Part shown: positions 22,466 through 29,772 of the stretch, one piece after another
How the letters are laid out: every line of letters starts with the position of its first letter
Numbering within the stretch: position 1 is the stretch's first letter
Assembly: GCF_019417665.1 (NCBI RefSeq)
Contig: NZ_DXUU01000032.1
Coordinates: 1-34,759 of the forward strand
Direction: 5' to 3'
DNA length: 34,759 bases
DNA from: Ruminococcus sp.
GTDB taxonomy: Bacteria > Bacillota > Clostridia > Oscillospirales > Ruminococcaceae
The notes under the pieces: model-generated
The model's database searches: none
What the model was told of the DNA's origin: nothing
What the model saw: the letters and a program-made list of their open reading frames with translations, nothing else
Program-made: the position numbers and the translations under genes

Positions 22466-24140
22466 CTTACAACAGGAAAAGCGTATTATGCGACAGTTGG
22501 AGCGGTCATATAAGCATGCGCTGAAACAGGTCAACGAGCGTATACATAATTTGGATGAGCGTACAGACGAAAAAAATAAACAGTCTATTGCTTATCAGAA
22601 ACAGTTTCAGACTGCTGTGAAAAATCAGCTGGAGGATATTCTGAAAGCCTTGCACGCCGAAACATATGAAACCGTTGACGATTATATCCGAGAAAGCTAT
22701 ACAGATGGTATAGTGCAGACAATGTACCAGCTGCATGCGGATGGGATCCCTTTGGTCATGTCGATACCACAGGATAGGGCTGCGAAAGCGGTAAAACAAG
22801 ATACAAAGCTTTCGAAGCCATTGTACGACTCCATTGGAGAGGATTTGCAGTCGCTGAAGCAACACATCACAGATGTGATATCAGCGGGATTTGCAGCCGG
22901 GACAAGCGTCAACGACATGGCACATCAGATTACCGCAAAGATGATCGGCGATTATGCTAGCATGAAGGGCGGGGCGCTTGGGAAAGCAAAGACTATCGCA
23001 AGAACAGAATCCAACCGTGTGGCAAATGCAGCGAGACTGGATGCGGCAACGGACGCAAAAGAAGCCGGCGCAGATATGGTAAAACAGTGGGACTCCACCA
23101 TGGACAGAGCCACAAGACCACATCACGTGGAGCTGGATGGGCAAGTGCGAGAATTGGATGAACCGTTTGAAGTTGCCGGACACAAGGCAATGGTGCCGCA
23201 TCAATTTGGGATTGCGTCAGAGGATGTCAATTGCAGATGTCGTGTCAATATTAGACCGAGATGGGCGGTTACATCAGATTTGGAAAATGATCGCATGAAA
23301 ATGGATGGCGAAACCGGAAAGCTCGTAAAGATAGATAGTGATGAATACCGAGAATTCAAGGCATTGTATTTGAAAGAAGCAGAGAATCTGGAAAAGGATC
23401 CAGAGAATGTTACTGAGCTATCAAATGAGGGTGAGCCTTTTGACGGTAAGGCAGTTGAGGTTGACGTAAAAACACCGAAGGATAATGGTGGTACGGGTAA
23501 AACGTATCAGTCGGAGAAAATCAAGCACCTAAAAGGAAGTTATAGCGTCAAGTTTGAGAAGGTTAGTGGATCACCTGAGATTACGCCTCAGTTAGCAAAG
23601 GAGTTTTCTGACGAATACGATAGATTTCAAGAGAAGTTCAGGAAATTATCGAGCGTGCGAAGCGTTGAGGTGAAACCGTATGAAAATGATGGTATTTATG
23701 GCGATTACAATGATAACAGCGGAGTTATTTCCATTTATGGCGCAGGAGGAAAAGATGGAAAGACTATAATTTCAAAAGTGACATCTGATATGAAAAAGTC
23801 GGGGAAGTGGTCTACTTCTTCTCCGTACCACGCTTTTCGGCATGAACTTGGGCACGCATTGCAAAAACAGCTAAAAGAGTCTGTTCCTGATTACGAAAAA
23901 AGGCTGGATAAAATCAAAGAAATACGAAAATCTATTTTTGATAGCTTGACAGGTTTTTCTGGAAGTGATATAATTGAGATGAAGAAAAATGTTTTGTCGG
24001 TATATGGATTATGCGAGGAAGAAGAATTGGACGAATTTATTTCAGAATGCGTTGCAGAATGCTGTACTAAGAAGCCGAGAAAAACAGCCAGAAACGTAGT
24101 TAATATTTTGTTGAATGGGGTTGATGAAAATGCTGGTTGA
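22431..24140 (+). CDS. MuF-type minor head protein with C-terminal HELGH zincin-like domain
   Basis: The 569-aa protein has a coiled N-terminal region (1-110), then the Phage_Mu_F/SPP1 gp7 core with ARTESNRVANAAR (190-202), TRPHHVELDGQ (228-238) and DVNCRCRVNI (265-274). After a linker (about 300-355) comes a distinct AT-richer domain with FRHELGHAL (HELGH at 471-475) and, 60 residues on, DEFISECVAE (534-543), the spacing of a gluzincin HExxH...E site. SPP1 gp7 is about 300 aa, so the last 200 residues are an extension. MuF proteins with variable C-terminal toxins are known in temperate phages. Here the effector would be a metallopeptidase injected with the DNA or released at lysis. It overlaps the portal gene by 35 bp. 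Confidence 0.85.
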   Translation: MTEQQRQAALYDLQQEKRIMRQLERSYKHALKQVNERIHNLDERTDEKNKQSIAYQKQFQTAVKNQLEDILKALHAETYETVDDYIRESYTDGIVQTMYQLHADGIPLVMSIPQDRAAKAVKQDTKLSKPLYDSIGEDLQSLKQHITDVISAGFAAGTSVNDMAHQITAKMIGDYASMKGGALGKAKTIARTESNRVANAARLDAATDAKEAGADMVKQWDSTMDRATRPHHVELDGQVRELDEPFEVAGHKAMVPHQFGIASEDVNCRCRVNIRPRWAVTSDLENDRMKMDGETGKLVKIDSDEYREFKALYLKEAENLEKDPENVTELSNEGEPFDGKAVEVDVKTPKDNGGTGKTYQSEKIKHLKGSYSVKFEKVSGSPEITPQLAKEFSDEYDRFQEKFRKLSSVRSVEVKPYENDGIYGDYNDNSGVISIYGAGGKDGKTIISKVTSDMKKSGKWSTSSPYHAFRHELGHALQKQLKESVPDYEKRLDKIKEIRKSIFDSLTGFSGSDIIEMKKNVLSVYGLCEEEELDEFISECVAECCTKKPRKTARNVVNILLNGVDENAG

Positions 24141-24291
24141 TTATCCATTGGAATGGGAAAAATATTTTTTAAGAGGAAAAGGCAGAGTATTTTCAAAAGA
24201 TACTCCAAAGGATGTTGTGGAAAAAGCGAAAATGCAAAATGAGCTGATTTATAAGAGGACTGGAAAAATTTTTTTCAAATTTGAAGAATGA
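24130..24291 (+). CDS. 53-aa partner of the MuF-zincin protein, possible immunity protein
   Basis: The ATG at 24130 overlaps the MuF gene's end by 11 bp. The 53-aa product (MLVDYPLEWEKYFLRGKGRV, then VEKAKMQNELIYKRTGKIFF) is basic-acidic mixed, ends KFEE, and has no membrane segment. The overlap and AT-rich composition match the preceding toxin-like domain, so they probably moved together. It could neutralise the zincin or assist head assembly. No named family can be assigned. Confidence 0.6.
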   Translation: MLVDYPLEWEKYFLRGKGRVFSKDTPKDVVEKAKMQNELIYKRTGKIFFKFEE

Positions 24292-24292
24292 G

Positions 24293-24318
24293 AAGCGTAC
24301 CATGCGGTGCGCTTTTCT
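24293..24318 (+). terminator. intercistronic terminator/attenuator 1 of the cargo stretch
   Basis: AAGCGTACC (24293-24301) pairs with GGTGCGCTT (24306-24314) with one wobble and a 4-base loop, followed by TTCTT, ATGCC (24320-24324) and GAAAGGAG. It directly follows the stop of the small partner gene. Confidence 0.65.
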
Positions 24319-24339
24319 TATGCCTGAAAGGAGTTGTCA

Positions 24340-24510
24340 ATGACAAAAGATTAATATAACGAAGCGGAAAATATTATGTTTGACAAGCTAAAAGAAATGT
24401 CGGAACTGACAATTTCCGATTTTATGGATGATCCTTGCGGATACAATGGACTGTGCGCCGTAATGTGTGATATCTACAATGCGTTAACAGGAGAAGCATC
24501 CGAGAAATAA
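24340..24510 (+). pseudogene. small phage gene broken by a TAA at codon 5
   Basis: A GAAAGGAG site correctly precedes the ATG at 24340, but codon 5 is TAA (24352-24354). The frame then stays open to a second TAA at 24508-24510 and reads as a normal acidic protein (LKEMSELTISDFMDDPCGY). A single C-to-T change from CAA would explain the stop. An in-frame ATG at 24376 could restart a 44-aa product, with only a weak ribosome site. No family is recognised. Confidence 0.55.
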
Positions 24511-24535
24511 GCATCTCAACCGAGGTGCTATTTTT
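24510..24535 (+). terminator. intercistronic terminator/attenuator 2 of the cargo stretch
   Basis: AGCATCTC (24510-24517) pairs with GAGGTGCT (24522-24529), one wobble, 4-base loop, then ATTTTT, ATACC (24536-24540) and AGAAAGGA. It starts at the stop codon of the broken gene. Confidence 0.65.
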
Positions 24536-24563
24536 ATACCCAGAATCAGAAAGGAAATTAATT

Positions 24564-24824
24564 ATGGAAATGAAAACTATGGAACTGGCAGACACTATTG
24601 AGATGATGAACAGTAGCGATTATAAGGAGAGATTTAAGGCTGAGTATTATCAGCTTGTAATCCGCTTTAACAAGCTTAAAAGTATGCTTGAAAGATGGGA
24701 TAGAGGAGAATTAAATTTTAACCCTACCTGTCCAAGAGGGATTTATAATTTTCAAGTCAAGGCAATGGCTGATTACATCGCATGCCTAGAAACTCGTGCA
24801 GCCATTGAAAATATTAAGCTTTAA
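24564..24824 (+). CDS. crAss001_48-related small phage protein
   Basis: The ATG at 24564 follows AGAAAGGA and gives 86 aa. The pattern LADTIEMMNSSDYKERFKAE, then YYQLVIRFNKLKSMLERW and a C-terminal MADYIACLETRAAIE, matches a widespread small phage protein annotated crAss001_48-related. Its function is unknown. It is one of several short cargo genes between head morphogenesis and scaffold genes. Confidence 0.75.
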   Translation: MEMKTMELADTIEMMNSSDYKERFKAEYYQLVIRFNKLKSMLERWDRGELNFNPTCPRGIYNFQVKAMADYIACLETRAAIENIKL

Positions 24825-24989
24825 CAACGCCACTTGCCGGCACAAAAAAACACAATCACCCAGACCGTGGGGATAAGGGTATCATTTCAAATGACGCCCC
24901 TTGAAAACGGCGGAGGGATGGACAACGAAGGACGATAAGCCGAGGGCTGCGGCTGTTCTTAATTTTATTATTTTGAAAGGAAAAACATT
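24825..24989 (+). other. 165-bp intergenic region, possible structured RNA
   Basis: No frame is open here. Possible pairings are a GCCG...CGGC closure (24836-24839 with about 24908-24911), a stem GGTATCAT/ATGACGCC (24878-24897), and AGCCG/CGGCT (24938-24942/24950-24954) followed by a T-rich stretch that resembles a weak terminator. The region separates the crAss001_48-related gene from the Acb2/Tad1-like gene and ends in GAAAGGA. A known RNA family is not recognised. Confidence 0.35.
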
Positions 24990-25340
24990 ATGAGAGAATT
25001 GAACACAATCCAGAAGAGAGAAAAGCTGAATCAAGTTTTTGCAGCTGACGAAAAAGGAAACGGTGGCGCACATCATGAGTATATCGTGATGTGTGGCGAT
25101 GAACCCATTGAGATTGCCTTCCAGAATGGCGCAAGAAATCTTCCTGATAGCACTCACGGTATTCTTGATACCGATCTGCTAGAGATTGTTCGTGACCGAC
25201 TCAAAGGCTTTCAGAGCGGCGAATTTGCATGCAGAGAGAATGCTTGTGCTCTGACACATATTGAGGAAGCACTTATGTGGATGAACCGCCGTGTCGAAGA
25301 TCGCATTGAACGAAGCGTTCTCGGAACAAATCAGAAGTAA
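24990..25340 (+). CDS. Acb2/Tad1-family anti-defence protein
   Basis: The 116-aa protein begins with a segment typical of the family (DEKGNGGAHHEYIV, IEIAFQNGAR) and continues with the conserved hairpin region: LLEIVRDRLKGFQSGEF, CRENACALTHIEEALMW and RRVEDRIERSVLGT. Acb2 and Tad1 proteins soak up the signal nucleotides of CBASS (cyclic di- and trinucleotides) and Thoeris (gcADPR-type), blocking the effectors. Which ligand this one binds cannot be read from sequence. GAAAGGA precedes the ATG. It is encoded in the late structural operon, so timing may depend on an early promoter or on leaky readthrough, and this needs explanation. Confidence 0.82.
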   Translation: MRELNTIQKREKLNQVFAADEKGNGGAHHEYIVMCGDEPIEIAFQNGARNLPDSTHGILDTDLLEIVRDRLKGFQSGEFACRENACALTHIEEALMWMNRRVEDRIERSVLGTNQK

Positions 25341-25364
25341 GCATTTCAAAAAATCATAAAAATC

Positions 25365-25392
25365 TGCATCTGAGCGATCAGGTGCATTTTTT
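25365..25392 (+). terminator. intercistronic terminator/attenuator 3 of the cargo stretch
   Basis: TGCATCTGA (25365-25373) pairs with TCAGGTGCA (25378-25386), 4-base loop, then six T, ATACC (25393-25397) and CGAAAGGAG. It is the strongest of the three and would reduce cargo transcripts reaching the scaffold and capsid genes unless those have another promoter or antitermination. Confidence 0.75.
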
Positions 25393-25421
25393 ATACCAAA
25401 ATCACGAAAGGAGCAATCACA

Positions 25422-26003
25422 ATGGCAGAAGAAACAAAACCGGCAGGTGCAGAACCGCAGAAAAACTGTCCAGACGGTAACACAGATCCAGCTGAAAAAA
25501 CCTATACAGAAGCGGAATACAACGCTTTGCAGGAACAGTTGGAACAAACCAGGAACGATTTGAAGCAGGCACAGAAGCAGAACAAGGCAAATACAGGTGC
25601 ACAAGCATCACAGCAGCAGGATCAGATACGCATTTCGCAGTTAGAAGCAGAACTGAAAAAGGTAAAACTGGATGCCGCAATTCAATTGGAACTGTTGAAA
25701 TCCGGTGCGCTGGATACAGATTATCTTGCATTCAAGTTACAATCCGTGGATGGTCTTGCGCTTGACGAGCATGGAAAGCTTACTGGTTGGGAAAGCACCC
25801 TGGAATCCCTGAAAGCACAGTATCCGACTCAGTTCAGCCAACAGGAAAAGCGGCAGGTGATACCACAACCGCTGCCGAGAGCAGACGGCACTGTAAGTGT
25901 TACGCAAGAATCTTTTGACAAGATGACGTATAAGCAGCGGCTGGAACTGTACAAAGCAGATCCGGACGCTTACAACAGCCTGACAGGTAGAAAAGGAGAG
26001 TAA
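25422..26003 (+). CDS. scaffold protein (phage GP20-like)
   Basis: The 193-aa protein has a Pro/Glu/Lys-rich N-terminus, a long coiled coil (about 25-95, EQLEQTRNDLKQAQKQNK and QISQLEAELKK-like segments), and a C-terminal helical part. It is placed directly before the capsid gene, the standard position and style for a GP20/DUF4355 scaffold that templates the prohead and is then expelled. GAAAGGAG precedes the ATG. Confidence 0.85.
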   Translation: MAEETKPAGAEPQKNCPDGNTDPAEKTYTEAEYNALQEQLEQTRNDLKQAQKQNKANTGAQASQQQDQIRISQLEAELKKVKLDAAIQLELLKSGALDTDYLAFKLQSVDGLALDEHGKLTGWESTLESLKAQYPTQFSQQEKRQVIPQPLPRADGTVSVTQESFDKMTYKQRLELYKADPDAYNSLTGRKGE

Positions 26004-26006
26004 ACT

Positions 26007-26975
26007 ATGGCAAATCAGACAACAACTATCGCAGACCTGATCAATCCTCAGGTCATGGCGGATATGATTTCCGCAAAAATCGAAGCCAAAATCGTGGTAA
26101 CGCCTTTTGCGAAAGTGGATACCACCTTACAAGGCGTACCCGGCGACACCGTAACCGTACCCCAGTACAGCTATATCGGCGATGCAGAAGATATCGCAGA
26201 GGGCGCAAACTGCGAAACGGTAAAGCTACAGACAAGCACCACCACTGTAAAGGTAAAGAAGGCGATGAAGGCGGTGGAGTTGACAGATGAAGCCGTGCTT
26301 TCCGGCTATGGGAACCCTGTGGCAGAAACCAACAATCAGCTTGCCGCTTCAATCGCAGCCAAGGTTGATGCAGATGCAATGGATGCACTGCAAGGCGCAC
26401 AGCTTGCCTTCGATGGCTCTTCTGCTGCTATCAAATATACAGGAATCGTGGATGCTATCGACCTTTTTGACGAGGAGGTCAACACGGAAAAAGTAATCTT
26501 TGTGCATCCGAAGCAGGTAACTCAGCTGCGCAAGGATTCTGATTTCATCAGTGCGGACAAGTACACCTCAGGCGTGATGTTGACCGGCGAGATCGGCATG
26601 ATCGCCAACTGCCGTGTAGTGCCGTCAAAGAAAGTGCCGCTGCATGATGCATGGTACAAGTTTGACAGCACATCCGGCACTGCGATCACTTCTGCAAATC
26701 TGGCAGACGTACAGAAGACGCTGCCAAGCGCAAAGATCGGCGATAAGGTAACAAAGGTAGAAACAGCGTGCTATTTCTGCCCAGTTGTAAAGCTGAACCA
26801 GGACAACGAAACAGAAGACGAGGCATCCGCTTTGACAGTATATCTAAAGCGTGATACAAACGTTGAGACAGAACGCCAGACTCTTTCCAGAAAGACGGAT
26901 ATCAGCGTTGACAAGTTCTATACCGTTGCACTTTCCAATACGTCAAAGGTAGTGCTTGCAAAATTCAAAAAGTAA
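26007..26975 (+). CDS. major capsid protein (N4-gp56/HK97-fold type)
   Basis: The 322-aa protein starts TTTIADLINPQVMADMISAK and has segments typical of N4-gp56-like capsids: VPGDTVTVPQYSYIGDAEDI, then KAMKAVELTDEAVLSGYGNP and VIFVHPKQVTQLRK. It would form the icosahedral head. The A/G-rich ribosome site AAAGGAG and 3-base gap after the scaffold gene show tight coupling. Confidence 0.9.
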   Translation: MANQTTTIADLINPQVMADMISAKIEAKIVVTPFAKVDTTLQGVPGDTVTVPQYSYIGDAEDIAEGANCETVKLQTSTTTVKVKKAMKAVELTDEAVLSGYGNPVAETNNQLAASIAAKVDADAMDALQGAQLAFDGSSAAIKYTGIVDAIDLFDEEVNTEKVIFVHPKQVTQLRKDSDFISADKYTSGVMLTGEIGMIANCRVVPSKKVPLHDAWYKFDSTSGTAITSANLADVQKTLPSAKIGDKVTKVETACYFCPVVKLNQDNETEDEASALTVYLKRDTNVETERQTLSRKTDISVDKFYTVALSNTSKVVLAKFKK

Positions 26976-26993
26976 TGGCGGAGGTGATGCGGT

Positions 26994-27521
26994 ATGCTTA
27001 TGTCCGTCGAATACCTCCGTAAATTTGTAGATACAGAGGAAACGGATGCAATTCTGGAAGCACGCTTGGAGGCACTAGAAATTGCCATCCGGCAGGAAAC
27101 GCACAACACTTTTACGGAGCGATTTTTCTCCCATGAAACGGCGATAAAAGACGGCGTGATGCTGTCGACCAACCGGCACATATCCGTCGGAGATACTGTC
27201 TTGATCTCCGGTATGCCATATGGAAACGGGATTTACACGGTGATGGAGGAAAGCAAGCTGAATCCTGATCCAGATGATACGGAATATGCTGTTTTGCATC
27301 GTGTAATATATCCGCCTGATGTGGTGATGGGGTGTGTGGACATCATGAAGTATAAGCTGAGCCGTGCCGCACAGCAAGCCGATGCAAAGGCTGGTATATC
27401 ATCCGAAACTATCAGCCGACACAGTGTATCCTTTGCAGGAGAAGATGCCTTTAGCGGCGTTTTCGGCGTTCCTGAGCGGCTGGTAAAGTTTCTGGACAGA
27501 TATCGGAAAGCGAGGTTCTGA
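26994..27521 (+). CDS. head-tail connector (gp15/gp6-like)
   Basis: The 175-aa protein follows the capsid gene with GGAGGTG upstream. Its beginning (VEYLRKFVDTEETDAILEAR) resembles the Phage_connect/gp6-like adaptor family, and the rest has a beta-rich insertion (VLISGMPYGNGIYTV) before helices. It should sit on the portal as the first neck ring. The choice between Met at 26994 and at 27000 is unresolved. Confidence 0.75.
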   Translation: MLMSVEYLRKFVDTEETDAILEARLEALEIAIRQETHNTFTERFFSHETAIKDGVMLSTNRHISVGDTVLISGMPYGNGIYTVMEESKLNPDPDDTEYAVLHRVIYPPDVVMGCVDIMKYKLSRAAQQADAKAGISSETISRHSVSFAGEDAFSGVFGVPERLVKFLDRYRKARF

Positions 27522-27524
27522 GTC

Positions 27525-27878
27525 ATGTACGGAATGATCGACGGGAATATTGAGGCGCAGCTGGTACAGGTAAAAAACACGGTGAACAGCATCGGAGAAG
27601 CGGAGCAGGCTCTTGAAACAGTTATGACGATATGGGGCTGGCTGGATATGTCCGGTGGTGATAGCCGATATACCACGTACAATGCCAAAACAGAGCAGTC
27701 TACACATATTTTTGTTGCGGACTATGTGCCAATACCGGAGGTGATCACACCGGAAAACTGCCGGCTAATCGCCAAAGGTAAGCAGTATGATGTGCTGCAA
27801 ATTGACAATCCTATGGAAATGGGAGATGGTTCTCAGCTGGAAATATACCTGCGGTACACGGGAGGTGTGGCACAGTGA
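27525..27878 (+). CDS. head-closure (stopper) protein
   Basis: The 117-aa protein is in the position of SPP1 gp16/HK97 head-closure proteins. It is beta-rich (STHIFVADYVPIPEV, CRLIAKGKQYDVLQID) with a Gly-rich end. Position gives most of the support. A stopper ring keeps packaged DNA in the head until tail joining. The ATG lies 3 bp past the connector stop and the next gene overlaps by 4 bp. Confidence 0.65.
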   Translation: MYGMIDGNIEAQLVQVKNTVNSIGEAEQALETVMTIWGWLDMSGGDSRYTTYNAKTEQSTHIFVADYVPIPEVITPENCRLIAKGKQYDVLQIDNPMEMGDGSQLEIYLRYTGGVAQ

Positions 27879-28336
27879 GCCTGGAAACCTATACAGTAAA
27901 AGCATGTGATCTGCTCGACAGTACGGTGCGACGATACCTGGAAGAGGTAGGAGCGGAGCTTGAATCTGCTGCTGCTTCTGATTCCCCAGTGGACAACGGA
28001 CAGCTGAAAAATTCCTGGGATCATGTCGTTACTGAAAACGAAGTGACAGTAGGCAGCCCGCTGGAAAATGCTATCTGGAATGAATTTGGCACAGGTGTCC
28101 ATGCCTCAAACGGAGATGGCAGAAAAACGCCGTGGTACATCCCTGTGGAAGGATATATTGGAAAGCGCAAGCCGACATATCAGGGTGAGGTCGTTGTCGT
28201 GAAAGGGAAAGACGGCACAGAGTTTTACAAGACAGACGGTAAAATGCCACGGCATACACTACAGCACGCATTTGATCAGACAAAGCCGCTGGCAGAAAAT
28301 CGTATGGCGCAGCTGCTCAGGGAGAAGATGAAATGA
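27875..28336 (+). CDS. HK97 gp10-like head-tail joining protein
   Basis: This 153-aa protein starts at GTG 27875, overlapping the previous stop. It carries the signature ASDSPVDNGQLKNSW, then ENAIWNEFGTGVHA and TPWYIPVEGY, which identifies the HK97-gp10 family. It probably joins the tail tube to the neck or acts as a tail-completion factor. The next gene overlaps as ATGA. Confidence 0.85.
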   Translation: MSLETYTVKACDLLDSTVRRYLEEVGAELESAAASDSPVDNGQLKNSWDHVVTENEVTVGSPLENAIWNEFGTGVHASNGDGRKTPWYIPVEGYIGKRKPTYQGEVVVVKGKDGTEFYKTDGKMPRHTLQHAFDQTKPLAENRMAQLLREKMK

Positions 28337-28716
28337 CAAAAGAACTATTGGAAGCGGTTGCAGGAAGAATGGCAGAATACGGTCTGCCTTATCAGTATGA
28401 GATTTACAGTACTGATGGGAAACTGCCGGATTTGTATTTCGTTGGACATTGCAGCAGCAGTCCAGTTACAACAGAAGATGGCAGGATGTCGGGCACATTT
28501 CTGCTGACGGGTATCGGGACAAGATGGAGCACGCTGGAGGATGCACACGCAAAAATTCGTGATGCATTTCCACGTGTTTCTGGTTTTTATCAAATCAAAA
28601 ACGGCGTTTATGCCATTGCGATCCACTATCAAAGTGCACTTGCTGTGCCAATGGATGATGCAAAAATCAAGAAACTGCAAATCAATCTGAATTATCAGGA
28701 ATGGAGTGTGATGTAA
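28333..28716 (+). CDS. tail completion/terminator protein
   Basis: The 127-aa protein lies between the gp10-like protein and the major tail protein, the place of the tail terminator in SPP1-like phages. It has a mixed alpha/beta pattern (GRMSGTFLLTGIGTRW, GVYAIAIHYQSALAVP) consistent with that fold, but the assignment is by order. It would cap the tail tube. It overlaps the previous gene by 4 bp and abuts the next. Confidence 0.6.
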   Translation: MTKELLEAVAGRMAEYGLPYQYEIYSTDGKLPDLYFVGHCSSSPVTTEDGRMSGTFLLTGIGTRWSTLEDAHAKIRDAFPRVSGFYQIKNGVYAIAIHYQSALAVPMDDAKIKKLQINLNYQEWSVM

Positions 28717-29358
28717 ATGTACAGAGGTCAGCATGGAATGACATCAAAAACAATGGACAGGGTGTTGCTTGGTGCCGGCACAATCCACGTCGGTCTGGAA
28801 CTGAAATCATCATCGTCGGGGAGTGACACATCGGCGTTTAATTTTGCCGAATCCCTTTTGTGTGCAACATCCGGCGGAAACAGCCTTGAAATCAAGAGCA
28901 CACTATACGATGTGCCGATTGACGGCGTAGGCGTAAAGGTAAAGGGTGGAGTTGTTAAAACGGGGGAATCTGGGACCCTCACAGTGAATGCACTTGATCT
29001 TACACCTGAAATCCTAAGCAAGGCGTTGTTTATGTCAATGAGTAATACGCAGGCGTTAAGCGGATACAGCATCGGACATACAGGCAACGAGATCAAAGAT
29101 GAACATTGGGCAAAAAATCTTGCCTATGTCGGCGAAACTGTAGAAAACAGAAAGCCTATTATCGTTATTTTTAATTACGCAATCTGTACAAGCGGCGCTA
29201 AGATCGATGGAAAAAGCTTTGAGGCATCTGTTTTGCCTCTTACTTTTGAGGCGTATCGTGGATATGCGGAAAACGACAGAATGACAAGTCTCGGAATCAG
29301 TATCTATTATCCAGAAATGATCGATACAGTTTCTGCGGCATCTTTGAGCGAGGTGTAA
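28717..29358 (+). CDS. major tail tube protein
   Basis: The 213-aa protein is beta-rich and has the alternating hydrophobic pattern of tail tube proteins (KVKGGVVKTGESGTLTVNAL, PIIVIFNYAICTSG, ISIYYPEMID). It sits exactly before the two tail chaperones and tape measure. The Met at 28738 is an alternative start. Many copies stack to form the non-contractile tube. No C-terminal Ig-like domain is seen. Confidence 0.8.
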   Translation: MYRGQHGMTSKTMDRVLLGAGTIHVGLELKSSSSGSDTSAFNFAESLLCATSGGNSLEIKSTLYDVPIDGVGVKVKGGVVKTGESGTLTVNALDLTPEILSKALFMSMSNTQALSGYSIGHTGNEIKDEHWAKNLAYVGETVENRKPIIVIFNYAICTSGAKIDGKSFEASVLPLTFEAYRGYAENDRMTSLGISIYYPEMIDTVSAASLSEV

Positions 29359-29361
29359 TAT

Positions 29362-29772
29362 ATGATGCAAAAAGATATCAAAATGCGTGAACTGGCTGCG
29401 GATGATCTCGGTCTCCTTTTTGCTGCAATTTCTGCTGTTGGATCTGACGAAATCGCAGCTATGGCAGAGGATCCTGCCGTTGCAAGGGCAGTAACTGCTA
29501 TTAGCAGCGACAGAACAATACGTGATGTAGGTGCACTGCTTGTGGTAAAAGTTGTTGCTATTATTCTGAAAAATTACAGTAAGTGTGAGCCAATTCTGAA
29601 ACAGCTTCTCGCATCTCTGACAGGAAAATCAGAAGAGGAAATCGGCAAGACAAGTGCTGGTACATATGCCGCCATGCTGCGCACCATGTTCACATCTCAG
29701 GGGATGCGTGATTTTTTCATGGAGCTGCTGCCATCTGCGGCGGAAGAGGAATCGCAGGATTCCAAGAACTGA
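29362..29772 (+). CDS. tail assembly chaperone G-like
   Basis: The 136-aa helical protein has the size and position of lambda gpG-type chaperones. It keeps the tape measure soluble while the tail tube polymerises. A slippery heptamer at 29712-29718 near its 3' end should divert some ribosomes into the -1 frame, giving a fusion with the downstream frame. GAGGTG precedes the ATG. Confidence 0.75.
   Translation: MMQKDIKMRELAADDLGLLFAAISAVGSDEIAAMAEDPAVARAVTAISSDRTIRDVGALLVVKVVAIILKNYSKCEPILKQLLASLTGKSEEEIGKTSAGTYAAMLRTMFTSQGMRDFFMELLPSAAEEESQDSKN
29712..29718 (+). promoter_or_regulatory. -1 frameshift slippery site TTTTTTC
   Basis: Read in the G-like frame this is T TTT TTC, an ideal X XXY YYZ heptamer. 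The -1 frame has a stop at 29709-29711 and is open from 29712 on. A weak hairpin (GCTGC/GCGGC, 29724-29728/29737-29741) follows 5 bases later and could stimulate slippage. Confidence 0.7.
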
